Assembly: GCF_003833015.1 (NCBI RefSeq)
Contig: NZ_RJLQ01000012.1
Coordinates: forward strand, 62,001 to 126,000
Direction: 5' to 3'
DNA from: Clostridium sp. E02
GTDB lineage: Bacteria > Bacillota > Clostridia > Lachnospirales > Lachnospiraceae
DNA: 64,000 nucleotides
In this document: in pieces, positions 34,645 through 43,857 of the stretch
Layout: each line of letters begins with the position of its first letter
Position numbering within the stretch: position 1 is the first letter of the stretch
The notes under the pieces: generated by a model
What the model was told of the DNA's origin: nothing
Seen by the model: only the letters and a program-made list of their open reading frames with translations
Database searches by the model: none
Program-made: the position numbers and the translations under genes

Positions 34645-35946
34645 ATGTTTAAAGAGTTATCTGATCTTATTATGAAGACGGAGACGATCGACCATATCGG
34701 GAAGATTGAGAATATTGTAGGGATGTCTATGGAGGCATCTGGAGGCAAAGCAAGCATTGGAGATATTGCCTACATATATAATGAAGATAAGCAAGAACAG
34801 ATACCAGTCGAAGTCGTAGGGTTTAAGAATGACAAGATCCAGCTTATGGCCTATGAAAATATGAATGGGATTGCGGCAGGGAGTTTTGTGAGAAATACCA
34901 GAAGAAGGCTGAAAATACCAGTGGGTGATTTCTTACGAGGACGGATTATTGATGCCAAGGGAGAACCCATAGATGGGAAAGGTCCCTTTGAATCACCACG
35001 CTACTATTATGTGGAAAATCCATACATCAATCCGCTTACCCGTCCGCCCATTACCGAGAAGCTGGAATTTGGAGTAAAAGCGATTGATGGGGTGAACACC
35101 ATTGGAAAAGGGCAGCGTATTGGGATCTTTGCTGGAAGTGGTGTGGGAAAAAGTACGCTTCTAGGAATGATTGCTAGAAATGTTAAGGCAGATATCAACG
35201 TGGTTGCACTAGTTGGGGAGCGAGGCCGTGAGGTTCGTGAGTTTATAGAGAAGGATTTAGGACCAGAAGGAATGAAACGTACGGTATTGGTGGTCGCAAC
35301 CTCCGATCAGCCGGCTATGCTTCGCATGAAGTGTCCCCTTGTGGCAACTACCATTGCAGAGTATTTCAAGAATCAGGGGAAAGATGTCCTGCTTATGATG
35401 GATTCTCTTACCCGCTTTGCGATGGCTCAAAGGGAGATTGGACTTGCCATTGGAGAACCGCCAGTGGCAAGAGGCTATACACCATCCATCTATGCGGAGT
35501 TTCCAAAACTGCTAGAGCGCAGCGGTAATTTTCCCGAAGGTTCCATTACAGGGATTTATACTGTATTGGTGGAAGGGGACGATACCAACGAGCCGATTGC
35601 AGATACCGTAAGAGGAATTGTAGATGGTCATATTGTTCTAAGCCGAAAGCTTGCCAATGCCAATCATTTCCCCGCCATTGATATCAGTGCCAGTATTTCT
35701 CGTCTGATGAATAACATCGTATCAGAAGAGCATCTTTCCTTGGTTTCCCGGATCAGGGACATGTTAAGTCTTTACGAAAAGAATGAGGACTTGATCTCAA
35801 TCGGTGCTTATAAAGCAGGGACCAATCCCAAACTTGATGTGGCAATATCGAAGATAGACAAGATCAATGCGTTTTTGTGTCAGGGAATTCAAGAGAATGA
35901 CAATTATGAAGAGATACTAATAAAGATGAAAGCGATCTTAGCGTAA
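34645..35946 (+). CDS. fliI: Flagellar protein export ATPase FliI
   Basis: The 433-aa type III export ATPase, related to F1-beta. Walker A is GIFAGSGVGKSTLLGM (about residue 164), Walker B VLLMMDSLTRFAMAQREI, and GEPPVARGYTPS is the family signature. ATG 34645 follows GGGAGGACCCAC; the in-frame ATG at 34630 lies before this site. It is followed by fliJ. Confidence 0.97.
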   Translation: MFKELSDLIMKTETIDHIGKIENIVGMSMEASGGKASIGDIAYIYNEDKQEQIPVEVVGFKNDKIQLMAYENMNGIAAGSFVRNTRRRLKIPVGDFLRGRIIDAKGEPIDGKGPFESPRYYYVENPYINPLTRPPITEKLEFGVKAIDGVNTIGKGQRIGIFAGSGVGKSTLLGMIARNVKADINVVALVGERGREVREFIEKDLGPEGMKRTVLVVATSDQPAMLRMKCPLVATTIAEYFKNQGKDVLLMMDSLTRFAMAQREIGLAIGEPPVARGYTPSIYAEFPKLLERSGNFPEGSITGIYTVLVEGDDTNEPIADTVRGIVDGHIVLSRKLANANHFPAIDISASISRLMNNIVSEEHLSLVSRIRDMLSLYEKNEDLISIGAYKAGTNPKLDVAISKIDKINAFLCQGIQENDNYEEILIKMKAILA

Positions 35947-35967
35947 GCCAGAGAAAGAAGGCAGAAG

Positions 35968-36417
35968 ATGAAAAAGTTTAACTTTCCTCTCCATACAGTT
36001 TTAAATTATAAAGAACAGGTATTAGACAGTCTCAAAAGCGAACACGCGCAGATGATAAAAAAAGTGGAGCTGCAGGAGAAAAAGATTCAGGATCTGATTG
36101 AGAAGAGAAAACAGACGGTACTTTGTTTTGGTGAAGACATGAAACATGGGGTCGGCATCAATATGATGAGGGAATATGAAAGTTATATCACCTTTATGCA
36201 GCAAAAAATACTGGCAGAACAAGGTATATTGCAAAAACTGAAAGCCAGGGAAGAAAAAAAGAGAGAAGAAGTGGTAGAAGCCAGAAAAGAAAAGGCTTCG
36301 ATCGATAAGTTGAAAGAGAAAAAACTTCTACAGTACAACAAAGAATCAATGCGAAACGATGAATTGTTCATTGATGAATTTGTATCAAACACCATGTCAG
36401 TTCATAACAACAGGTAA
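35968..36417 (+). CDS. fliJ: Flagellar export chaperone FliJ
   Basis: A 149-aa protein almost wholly predicted as antiparallel coiled coil, with the family start FNFPLHTVLNYKEQVLDSLK and a basic C-terminal half (KAREEKKREEVVEARKEKAS). FliJ is the central stalk of the export ATPase. Assignment rests on position after fliI plus size and coiled-coil content. Confidence 0.88.
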   Translation: MKKFNFPLHTVLNYKEQVLDSLKSEHAQMIKKVELQEKKIQDLIEKRKQTVLCFGEDMKHGVGINMMREYESYITFMQQKILAEQGILQKLKAREEKKREEVVEARKEKASIDKLKEKKLLQYNKESMRNDELFIDEFVSNTMSVHNNR

Positions 36418-36488
36418 TCCTGTCAAAGATATTTGGACAGTTGCCATAAATAATATGCCAATGGCAGAAAAAGAAAGGAGGGAAAAAG

Positions 36489-37736
36489 GTGGAGTTAAAC
36501 ATGAATCGATTGGATATCAGCCTGAGGCAGATGCCGGATCCAAAGACTCAAAAGGACAAAACGGGAGATGACATTTCCGAATTTAAGAAAATGATGAAGC
36601 AAAAAGAAATAAAAAAAGACAATGGCCCTGAGAAAAAGGACAAAAAGCAAAATCCCGAATTATCTGCTCAGGAGGCGGCCGCCTCTACAGTAGCTGCAAA
36701 TCAGGGAAAAGAACCTTCTGTGGTCGATCCAAAAGATACTTCTATTAAGAAAGCAGTTTTAGCTTTGGAGACAGTCAATTCCGCTAAGAATTTAAACGAA
36801 GAGTCAGCCGATTGGGGGCAGTCAGATGCCATGGATTCCATTCAATTTCTGAAGGAAATGCGGTTAAAGAATTGGACTGCAGGAGAACAGGGGATAAAGC
36901 AGACTGGTGAGGAATTGAAGGTTAGTCCAAAGGACACACCTAATATGGTAGAAACGGCGGGTCCTAACCATGTTTCACTACTGGAACAAGGGGAGAAGCC
37001 GGAAGGAAAAACGAAAGTGAATGCCAAGAATCCGGAAGAACTTGTAGGACCAGGAAAGCAGGTGGGAATCAAGGAAATGAGCTCCCAGATGAAAGCGTTA
37101 CTGGTTGGAGATCAGACGGATGAAACGGCTCTAAAAAACAAAGGCCCCGGGAGTCATGAAGAAATGGGAAACAATTCTTCGAAGGAAGATGAGAAAGATC
37201 AAATTATGAATGTGCTTGAGAATAAGTCTTACTCTGCGGAGTCCATGCCTCATATCCAAAAAGAGAAAGAAGTGATCGCTCTTACTCCTATGCAGGTAGA
37301 GGATTCAGAAGATTTAAAGGAGAAGCTCACTGACCAGATGTTAAAACAGATCCATAAAGGTAATAAAAATTTGGAACTTCAGTTAGAGCCTCATAATTTG
37401 GGAAAGATACAACTCAAGGTTACGTACGAAGACAACCAGGTGAATGTTTCCGTGGTATGTACTGAAACCAGAACTTTAAAGATGCTGACCCATTCCGCCA
37501 GTGAGTTAGGAGCGATTCTAGAACACAATCTGGAACGTCCGGTTCATATCATTGTAGATGAATCTACCAATGATTATCTGAAACAACAGTCAGAGAATCA
37601 AGGGAATAGTCATGGTCAGTCCCAGCAAGAATCTCATAGCCAGACACAGGACAAGCGGGATGATTTTTTTCAAAAGTTAAGACTTGGACTGTTTGATGCA
37701 GACTTAGATGAGAGAAACGAAACCATTTACAGATAA
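36489..37736 (+). CDS. fliK: Flagellar hook-length control protein FliK
   Basis: FliK measures hook length and switches export specificity. Residues 1-270 are low-complexity and Lys/Glu/Asn/Gln-rich, fitting a secreted disordered ruler. The conserved C-terminal domain is visible at about 280-360 (LELQLEPHNLGKIQLKVTYE, LKMLTHSASELGAILEHN), followed by a Gln/Ser-rich stretch. Two starts are plausible: GTG 36489 (AGGAGG 8 bases upstream) and ATG 36501 (AGGTGG 8 bases upstream). Confidence 0.9.
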   Translation: MELNMNRLDISLRQMPDPKTQKDKTGDDISEFKKMMKQKEIKKDNGPEKKDKKQNPELSAQEAAASTVAANQGKEPSVVDPKDTSIKKAVLALETVNSAKNLNEESADWGQSDAMDSIQFLKEMRLKNWTAGEQGIKQTGEELKVSPKDTPNMVETAGPNHVSLLEQGEKPEGKTKVNAKNPEELVGPGKQVGIKEMSSQMKALLVGDQTDETALKNKGPGSHEEMGNNSSKEDEKDQIMNVLENKSYSAESMPHIQKEKEVIALTPMQVEDSEDLKEKLTDQMLKQIHKGNKNLELQLEPHNLGKIQLKVTYEDNQVNVSVVCTETRTLKMLTHSASELGAILEHNLERPVHIIVDESTNDYLKQQSENQGNSHGQSQQESHSQTQDKRDDFFQKLRLGLFDADLDERNETIYR

Positions 37737-37747
37737 GGAGACAAAGG

Positions 37748-38353
37748 ATGTCAAGTTCTACAAATGCTGTTACAAGTTCTACAAATGCTGCTTATAAAAC
37801 AAATGTCAATGACAACACAGAGATAAGCAAAAAAAATAGTGATATGTCAACGGAATCGTTTTTTAAACTTCTGGCTTCTCAGTTGCAGAATCAGGATATG
37901 TCAAATCCCATGGATAATTCGGAGATGATGACGCAGATGACGCAGATCGCCATGATGCAGGCAATGGACAATTTCTCCACAGCAATGGATGATTTTTCAC
38001 AGGTAAACACCATTAATTACGGAACATCTATGATGGGAAAAGAAGTTTTGGTAGCAGACATGGATAAAACCGGTCAGTTAAAAAAAGAAAGCGGAACCGT
38101 GACTCGTGTGGATATTTTTAATGGAGTACCTACACTATATCTTGATGATGATACAGAAAAAGGATATCCAGTATCCAACATTATGTCTGTATTTGAGAAA
38201 GGACATAAACCATCGGAAGACCCAGACGACCCAGGTGCTAGCGATGATCCCAGTAAAGCAGATCCCAGTAAAGGAGATCCCGGTAAAGGAGATCCCGGTA
38301 AAGCAGATCCCGGTAAAGGAGATCCCGGTAAAGAGGATAAAACCGTGGTATAA
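37748..38353 (+). CDS. flgD: Flagellar hook capping protein FlgD with repetitive C-terminal tail
   Basis: FlgD scaffolds hook assembly. The conserved N-terminal region is clear (residues 35-95; ESFFKLLASQLQNQDMSNPM, with MDNSEMMTQMTQIAMMQAMD) and a short beta region follows (about 95-155). The last about 40 residues are a Pro/Asp/Lys/Gly repeat (DPGKG/DPSKA/DPGKA), encoded by six 15-bp units (38246-38335). Family members of this short type usually end near residue 155, so the tail is an addition. Confidence 0.92.
   Translation: MSSSTNAVTSSTNAAYKTNVNDNTEISKKNSDMSTESFFKLLASQLQNQDMSNPMDNSEMMTQMTQIAMMQAMDNFSTAMDDFSQVNTINYGTSMMGKEVLVADMDKTGQLKKESGTVTRVDIFNGVPTLYLDDDTEKGYPVSNIMSVFEKGHKPSEDPDDPGASDDPSKADPSKGDPGKGDPGKADPGKGDPGKEDKTVV
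38246..38335 (+). repeat. Six tandem 15-bp units in the 3' end of flgD
   Basis: The unit GATCCCRGTAAAGSA occurs six times in frame, each copy encoding DPGK or DPSK plus one residue. Near identity of the units indicates recent expansion and likely length variation between strains. Confidence 0.93.
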
Positions 38354-38389
38354 GAGTAAGCGCATAGGTTGAACGGTTGGTGATAGAAA

Positions 38390-38761
38390 ATGATAGGAAA
38401 GATAAATCAATATGAAGATATTCGGCAGCTAAAGCTGCGGAGTGCAGGGGCGACAGAGCCTGGCAATCGTTTTCTTACCGTCTTGCAAGAACGGATAGGG
38501 GATGCAGAGAAACTCCAATTTTCCAAACATGCGGCAGAACGGGTAAATCAACGTGGAATACAGATGTCTGATTCGTTTCTTAATGATTTACAGTCAGCCG
38601 TGGACAAAGCAAGGGTAAAAGGAGCAAAAGACGTTGTAATTATAAGTAATCGGGGTGCATTCATTGTAAATGTACCGAATAATACAGTCGTTACAACCAT
38701 GTCAGGCAGCGAGATGAAAGAGAACATTTTTACAAATATTGACAGTGCCGTATTAATATAG
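38390..38761 (+). CDS. Flagellar operon protein, TIGR02530 type
   Basis: A 123-aa protein between flgD and flgE, where Firmicutes carry a small conserved flagellar operon protein (the TIGR02530 family as I recall). Recognisable are LQFSKHAAERVNQRGIQMS and ISNRGAFIVNVPNNTVVTTM. Its function is not established; location suggests hook assembly. GATAGAAA before the ATG is a weak ribosome site. Confidence 0.82.
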   Translation: MIGKINQYEDIRQLKLRSAGATEPGNRFLTVLQERIGDAEKLQFSKHAAERVNQRGIQMSDSFLNDLQSAVDKARVKGAKDVVIISNRGAFIVNVPNNTVVTTMSGSEMKENIFTNIDSAVLI

Positions 38762-38844
38762 CTGGACCATTTATGGAGGCATATCCCCTGGTCCGATTGA
38801 CCAGAGGAAGCGGCAATGGAATGTAGAGAAAGGAAAATAAGAAT

Positions 38845-40440
38845 ATGGTCAAATCAATGTTCGCTGGTGTAGCCGGATTAAGAGCACATCAGGCAAGGAT
38901 GGATGTTATTGGTAATAATATTGCAAATGTAAATACCTGGGGGTTTAAAGCAGGTAGTATGTCTTTTAAAGACACCATGTATCAGAATACATCTTCCGGA
39001 TCCGGAGGGAATACCGGTGAAGGAGGGAATGGTGCAGTGAATGCAAACCAGGTGGGATATGGAGTGACCACAGGAGCCATTACCTACGATTTTGCAACGG
39101 GAGGGATGTCACCGTCTGCCAGTGGTCTGGACTGTATGATAGATGGAACTGGATTCTTTATCGTTGGACCGATGAAAAGCGAAGGTGTATCCTTAGATGG
39201 AGAGGATGCGGTCAAGGAAAGTGGCCTATATCTGTCAAGGGTTGGTAAATTTAAAGTGGATCCCAATGGTTATTTAACGGATGACAGTGGTAATTATGTT
39301 TACGGGTTCTCTTATAGTCAGGATGAAAAAGAGTTTGGAACGGCAACTCTTTCCCCGTTAAAACTTCCCACGAAGGCAGAGATGGCAAATCAAGCCACGA
39401 GACAATCAAGTAGTCAGGTGGAAGCAGCGACAAAAAAACTAAATGAAGCCATGGCAGCGCTGAATAATCAAAGTGCCGCGCTTGCAGGAGCAAACCAGGA
39501 CTATATCACGGCACAGTCAAAGTATGATACTATTTATGATGCTAAGGATATAAAGAATCTGGATGCAGATTTGAAATCGAAAAAGACACTAAAAGAGGAA
39601 GCGTTTAAAGCCTGGCAGGCAGATACCTCTGACACTAGTTTAAAAACTCTTTATTATGATGCCAATATGGAGTATGAAAAAGCAAATTATGATCTAATCG
39701 TAGCCAAGTCTGAGTTGAGTGCACCGGATGCAAAAAAAGTTTATACGGATGCTAGTACGGATTTTGCTAATGAATTCCAAAAATATAGTGATGCTTTTGA
39801 TAATTTTATCACTTCGGATGAAGCTACAGATCCACTCTATGCGACAAAGAAAACTGCTTATGAGACTGCCAAAGCTGATATAACAAAAATTGAAACCGAT
39901 TTAAATGTTTTGGAAAAGACGTCTCCGGAAGCGGTTCGAGATGCTGCAAAACTTAAAGCACAGGCTGAAGATGCCAAGTTTAAAGCGGCAGAAGGTGCTG
40001 TTACGAAAGCGAAGGCTGCCTTAAGCACAGCTCAATCTTCGGCTTCTAAGACAGAGGATAAGAATAAAGATGCGGATGATGGAATAGCGGAATTTTCTAA
40101 TTACAAGATTCAGCAAGATGGTACGGTAGTAGGGACTTCCAGTAGTGGAGTTACCATGACGATTGGTAAGATTGCGCTAGGAAGTGTACAGAATGTGGGC
40201 GGTCTGGAAAAGGACACTGGTTACTACTATAACGTAGGTGCCAGTGCCGGGAATGTAAGTGTGTTTGAAGCTGGTGGCTCGGAAGGCCGTATTCTAGGAA
40301 ACTACTTAGAGATGGCAAAAGTGGATCTGGCAGTTGAAATGACGGATATGATTACCACACAAAGAGGGTTCCAGGCAAACTCAAAAATAATTACAGTAAC
40401 GGATCAAATGTTGGAAGAACTGGTTAATATGAAGCGATAG
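38845..40440 (+). CDS. flgE: Flagellar hook protein FlgE with large helical insertion
   Basis: The N-terminus carries the hook/rod signature (MVKSMFAGVAGLRAHQARMD, IGNNIANVNTWGFKAGSMSF) and the C-terminus the matching helix (GNYLEMAKVDLAVEMTDMIT, QRGFQANSKIITVTDQML). The D1 strand region GLDCMIDGTGFFIVG is present. Residues about 178-408 are replaced or interrupted by an Ala/Lys/Glu/Asp-rich region predicted to be coiled coil, unlike the beta-rich D2 domains of well-studied hooks. The total is 531 aa. AGAAAGGA lies upstream of the ATG. Being the only flgE-type gene between flgD and flbD supports hook identity. Confidence 0.9.
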   Translation: MVKSMFAGVAGLRAHQARMDVIGNNIANVNTWGFKAGSMSFKDTMYQNTSSGSGGNTGEGGNGAVNANQVGYGVTTGAITYDFATGGMSPSASGLDCMIDGTGFFIVGPMKSEGVSLDGEDAVKESGLYLSRVGKFKVDPNGYLTDDSGNYVYGFSYSQDEKEFGTATLSPLKLPTKAEMANQATRQSSSQVEAATKKLNEAMAALNNQSAALAGANQDYITAQSKYDTIYDAKDIKNLDADLKSKKTLKEEAFKAWQADTSDTSLKTLYYDANMEYEKANYDLIVAKSELSAPDAKKVYTDASTDFANEFQKYSDAFDNFITSDEATDPLYATKKTAYETAKADITKIETDLNVLEKTSPEAVRDAAKLKAQAEDAKFKAAEGAVTKAKAALSTAQSSASKTEDKNKDADDGIAEFSNYKIQQDGTVVGTSSSGVTMTIGKIALGSVQNVGGLEKDTGYYYNVGASAGNVSVFEAGGSEGRILGNYLEMAKVDLAVEMTDMITTQRGFQANSKIITVTDQMLEELVNMKR

Positions 40441-40501
40441 TGTAATTCAATGAATGGGAGGGGCCATGTCCGCCCCTCCAGATTCAGGGAGAGAGGAAAC
40501 T

Positions 40502-40705
40502 ATGATTCATCTGACAAGACTGAATGATGAAAAATTTGTAATTAACTGCAGACAAATAGAGCGGGTTGAGTCCATACCGGAATCAAATATCATATTAGTC
40601 AGTGGGAAGCATTACGTGGTGAAAGAAAGCGTAGATGAAATTATAAACCGAGTGATTGAATACAATGCCCGAATTTATGCATGTGCGCAGAAAAAGAAAG
40701 ATTAA
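40502..40705 (+). CDS. flbD: Flagellar protein FlbD/SwrD
   Basis: A 67-aa protein starting MIHLTRLNDEKFVINCRQIE with GKHYVVKESVDEI, the family pattern. In B. subtilis the homologue SwrD increases motor torque. GAGAGGAAACT precedes ATG 40502; the longer upstream frame is not supported. It lies directly before motA as usual. Confidence 0.9.
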   Translation: MIHLTRLNDEKFVINCRQIERVESIPESNIILVSGKHYVVKESVDEIINRVIEYNARIYACAQKKKD

Positions 40706-40738
40706 TCCGGGAGTTGCCTGGACTATTGGAGGTTATTC

Positions 40739-41548
40739 ATGGACATAACGTTGATTATAGGATGGGTACTGGGATTTGCATTGATCATTAACGGAATTGG
40801 TTTGAATAAGCTGGGGAATTTTATTGACATAGACAGTATGGTCATTGTTATTGGCGGTACACTGGCAGCGCTGGTCGCAAGCTTTCCGTTCAAGATTTTA
40901 TCCCAGGTACCAAAACACATTGGAATTATGCTCAATCCTAAGAGATATAACGCAGAAATGGTCATTGACACATTGGTGGATATGGCAAAGACAGCTAGAA
41001 AAAAAGGCCTTCTGGTTCTGGAAGAGCAAGCCAATGGATTAAAAGATCCTTTCCTGAAGCAGAGTATTATGCTGATTGTCGATGCAATGGATGCAGAAAA
41101 AATCAGAGAGATGTTAGAAAGTGAAGTTGCAGCCATGACAGAACGGCATGATCAAGATGTCAGTTTATATGAAAAAGGAACTTCCATCGCACCGGCATTT
41201 GGAATGATTGGAACCTTGGTTGGGTTGGTAAACATGCTAAAAGGCATGACTCTGGACAGCGGAGGAGCATCAAACATTGGTGCCGATATGTCAGTTGCCT
41301 TGATTACAACCTTTTACGGAAGTGTATTATCAAATCTGATTTTCGGACCTATGGCGAAAAAACTTAGAATCCGTAATGACGAAGAGGTTTTATATAAGCA
41401 GATCATCATTGAAGGAGTTTTGTCCATCCAGGCAGGGGACAACCCCAAATATCTGGAAGAAAAACTTTTGTCTTATCTGTCTCAGAAACAGCAGAATAAA
41501 TTAATGAAAAAGAAATCTTCGGGTGATGGAAGCGGGAATGTTTCCTAA
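40739..41548 (+). CDS. motA: Flagellar stator protein MotA
   Basis: The 269-aa stator subunit has four membrane segments: about 3-20, 30-50, about 146-170 (the PAFGMIGTLVGLVNMLKGM segment) and about 185-205 (MSVALITTFYGSVLSNLIFG). The cytoplasmic loop between TM2 and TM3 bears the charged residues that touch FliG. It forms an ion channel with MotB. Confidence 0.95.
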   Translation: MDITLIIGWVLGFALIINGIGLNKLGNFIDIDSMVIVIGGTLAALVASFPFKILSQVPKHIGIMLNPKRYNAEMVIDTLVDMAKTARKKGLLVLEEQANGLKDPFLKQSIMLIVDAMDAEKIREMLESEVAAMTERHDQDVSLYEKGTSIAPAFGMIGTLVGLVNMLKGMTLDSGGASNIGADMSVALITTFYGSVLSNLIFGPMAKKLRIRNDEEVLYKQIIIEGVLSIQAGDNPKYLEEKLLSYLSQKQQNKLMKKKSSGDGSGNVS

Positions 41549-41594
41549 GATTCACTTCCATATTGATTAATGAAAAAGGGAAACAGGTGGTTGT

Positions 41595-42383
41595 ATGGTA
41601 AAGAAAGATAAAAAGCCAGAAGAACTTGGAAATTGGATGGATACATACGGAGACATGGTTACGTTGCTGCTGTGCTTTTTTGTCCTTCTGTATTCTATGT
41701 CCTCCGTTGACCAGAGCAAATGGAAGCTATTGGTGCAAAGTTTTAATCCAAGTGCAGTGGAAACAGAAGATCAAGTGGTGCTCGATGCCAATGTTACAGA
41801 TGATAATGGAGATTTAAAGGGCAATCCACCGTTAGAAGCTGGAGATTCTACTGACTTCGATGAAATGTATCTCATGTTAAAAAAGATTGTTGAAGACAGA
41901 AATATGCAAGATACCGTCGAAATAAGTCGCGGCGACGGCTTCACATTTATCTCTTTTCGTGATAAAGTATTTTTTGACGGGGACAGTTCCGTTCTTAGAC
42001 AGGAAGGGAAAGAAGTTCTAGAGGAATTTGCTGCTGTTATGTCACAGGCGAATAAAAGCATAAAGGAAGTGCAGGTATTGGGACACACTTCTCAGGGAGA
42101 TCCTAGAAGACCAAATAATATTCGCAATGACCGTATGTTGTCTGCACAGCGTTCGGCAGAAGTGATTATCTATCTGCAAAGCAAAAGTGCTGTTTCACCG
42201 GAAAAACTGGTAGGCATGAGTTTTGGACAATTTCGGCCTATCGCACCGTTTGATACCGAAGATGGGCGCGCCAAAAACCGCCGCGTTGAAATCCTGATAA
42301 CAAAGAACGATACGGTTGAAAAATCACTGGAAGAGTATTATAACCAGGTGTATCATATTAGCCAGGAAGAAGCGGGCAATTAA
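41595..42383 (+). CDS. motB: Flagellar stator protein MotB
   Basis: A 262-aa protein: one N-terminal TM (about 20-40) with the ion-binding Asp in WMDTYGDMVTLLLCFFVLLY, a linker or plug, and a C-terminal OmpA-like peptidoglycan-binding domain (VLGHTSQGDPRRPNNIRNDR, LSAQRSAEVIIYL, GRAKNRRVEILI). Follows motA after 46 bases. Confidence 0.95.
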   Translation: MVKKDKKPEELGNWMDTYGDMVTLLLCFFVLLYSMSSVDQSKWKLLVQSFNPSAVETEDQVVLDANVTDDNGDLKGNPPLEAGDSTDFDEMYLMLKKIVEDRNMQDTVEISRGDGFTFISFRDKVFFDGDSSVLRQEGKEVLEEFAAVMSQANKSIKEVQVLGHTSQGDPRRPNNIRNDRMLSAQRSAEVIIYLQSKSAVSPEKLVGMSFGQFRPIAPFDTEDGRAKNRRVEILITKNDTVEKSLEEYYNQVYHISQEEAGN

Positions 42384-42405
42384 ATAAAAAGCGGGAGTGA
42401 AACAA

Positions 42406-43425
42406 ATGGCTGAAGTATTATCCCAAAGTCAAATCGATGCACTGCTCAATTCCCTACAGGGAACAGAAGAGCAAATTGAGGAGATTGAAAAAAAGGAAAA
42501 TGAAACGAAATACCGGAAGTATGATTTTTATAGTCCTAAAAAATTCACAAAAGATAAACTGAAAATATTAAAGAGTATATTTGACAATTATTCCAGAATT
42601 GCAGGCTCCCAGATTAGCAGTTTATTCCGGACCTCCAGCGAATTGTCCGTTATTACAGTAGAGGAACAAAGATATTATGAGTTTGGCAATGCATTGGTTG
42701 ATAATGATATATTAACCGTTGTAAATGTAACTTTGCCCAATCACTCAAAAAACCCACCGCTGTTAATCAATGCAAGTATGACATTGATGTTAAGCCTGAT
42801 AGACCGTATGCTGGGAGGTATGGGAGATGACAACAATGTTAGTGAATCCTACACCTATACAGAGATTGAGATGGCTCTCTATCGTAGGGTGATTCAATAT
42901 ATCATTGGGGCACTCAAAGATTCCTGGTCTAGTTATATCAATCTGGAGTTTGAACTGAGCAGACTGGAAGAAAACCCAAGTATGTTTCAGGAAATTGGAG
43001 TAGATGAAACCATTGTGATTGTAGTTCTAGATGTAGAGATGAGTGAGTGTACCGGAAGGCTCAATATCTGTATTCCTGGCTCTCTGCTTATGAATATATT
43101 TGAAATTATGGACAAGCGCAAACACAGTGCAATGGGAGATGAAGCAAATAGTCTGGATAATAAACTTGAAATCATGAACAGCATTAAGGCATCTGACTTG
43201 ATGGTTCGTGCGAAAGTAGGGGAATCCGTGATTACGCTTGATGATGTATATAATCTTCATGTTGGAGATGTAGTCAATCTAAATGCGCCAAAAGATTCCG
43301 ATGTTCAGCTGTATGTAGAAGGACAGCCATGGTTTAAGGGACAACTGGGAGTTCATAAAAGAAATGTGGCAGTTAAGATTGAAGATATGGTTGATAAAGG
43401 AAATTACCAGGCCGGTGAAAACTGA
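42406..43425 (+). CDS. fliM: Flagellar motor switch protein FliM
   Basis: The 339-aa C-ring protein has the N-terminal CheY-P docking peptide VLSQSQIDALLNSL, the CheC-like middle domain (DRMLGGMGDD, the GGxG element that contacts FliG) and a C-terminal FliN-like domain (VGDVVNLNAPKDSDVQLYVE). ATG 42406 follows GGGAG by 8 bases; GTG 42397 overlaps that site. It starts 22 bases after motB, so there is no room for fliL. Confidence 0.95.
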   Translation: MAEVLSQSQIDALLNSLQGTEEQIEEIEKKENETKYRKYDFYSPKKFTKDKLKILKSIFDNYSRIAGSQISSLFRTSSELSVITVEEQRYYEFGNALVDNDILTVVNVTLPNHSKNPPLLINASMTLMLSLIDRMLGGMGDDNNVSESYTYTEIEMALYRRVIQYIIGALKDSWSSYINLEFELSRLEENPSMFQEIGVDETIVIVVLDVEMSECTGRLNICIPGSLLMNIFEIMDKRKHSAMGDEANSLDNKLEIMNSIKASDLMVRAKVGESVITLDDVYNLHVGDVVNLNAPKDSDVQLYVEGQPWFKGQLGVHKRNVAVKIEDMVDKGNYQAGEN

Positions 43426-43474
43426 GTCAGGGATTATATAAAGTATGATAGGACAATAAAGGAGATGTAAAGAG

Positions 43475-43834
43475 ATGGCAAAAATATTATTGGTAGATGA
43501 TGCTGCATTTATGAGAATGATGATTAAGGATACGTTGTCTAAGAACGGGTATACCGATTTGTACGAAGCTTCGGATGGAGCACAGGCAGTACAGATGTTT
43601 TCAGAAATCAACCCTGACCTTGTTATTATGGACATCACGATGCCTAATATGGATGGTCTGGAAGCGTTAAAAACAATTAAAGCAAAAAACCCCAATGCGG
43701 CAGTTGTTATGTGTTCTGCGATGGGACAAGAGAGCATGGTAATTGAGGCAATTAAATCTGGTGCAAAGGACTTTATCGTAAAGCCATTTAAGCCGGACAG
43801 AATTTTAAAGACCGTTACAGGAATTATTGGTTAA
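43475..43834 (+). CDS. cheY: Chemotaxis response regulator CheY
   Basis: A 119-aa stand-alone receiver with the complete active site: Asp8/Asp9, phosphoacceptor Asp53 (VIMDITMPNMDG), Ser81 and Lys103 (IVKPF). It carries the signal from CheA to the motor switch. AAAGGAG precedes ATG. Here it lies between fliM and flgC, rather than after fliY. Confidence 0.95.
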   Translation: MAKILLVDDAAFMRMMIKDTLSKNGYTDLYEASDGAQAVQMFSEINPDLVIMDITMPNMDGLEALKTIKAKNPNAAVVMCSAMGQESMVIEAIKSGAKDFIVKPFKPDRILKTVTGIIG

Positions 43835-43857
43835 ACCTTACATTTAGGAGGGTACAT

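Noticed and set aside
38246-38335. Short regular repeats that could suggest a CRISPR array
   Set aside because: The units are contiguous with no spacers and encode an in-frame peptide repeat at the end of flgD.
38106-38372. Frame +1 product with IPVKE repeats
   Set aside because: It is the alternative frame of the flgD 15-bp repeats; the flgD frame has the conserved domain.
43279-43737. Antisense open frame across fliM and cheY
   Set aside because: It spans two well-supported genes on the opposite strand and has no family resemblance.
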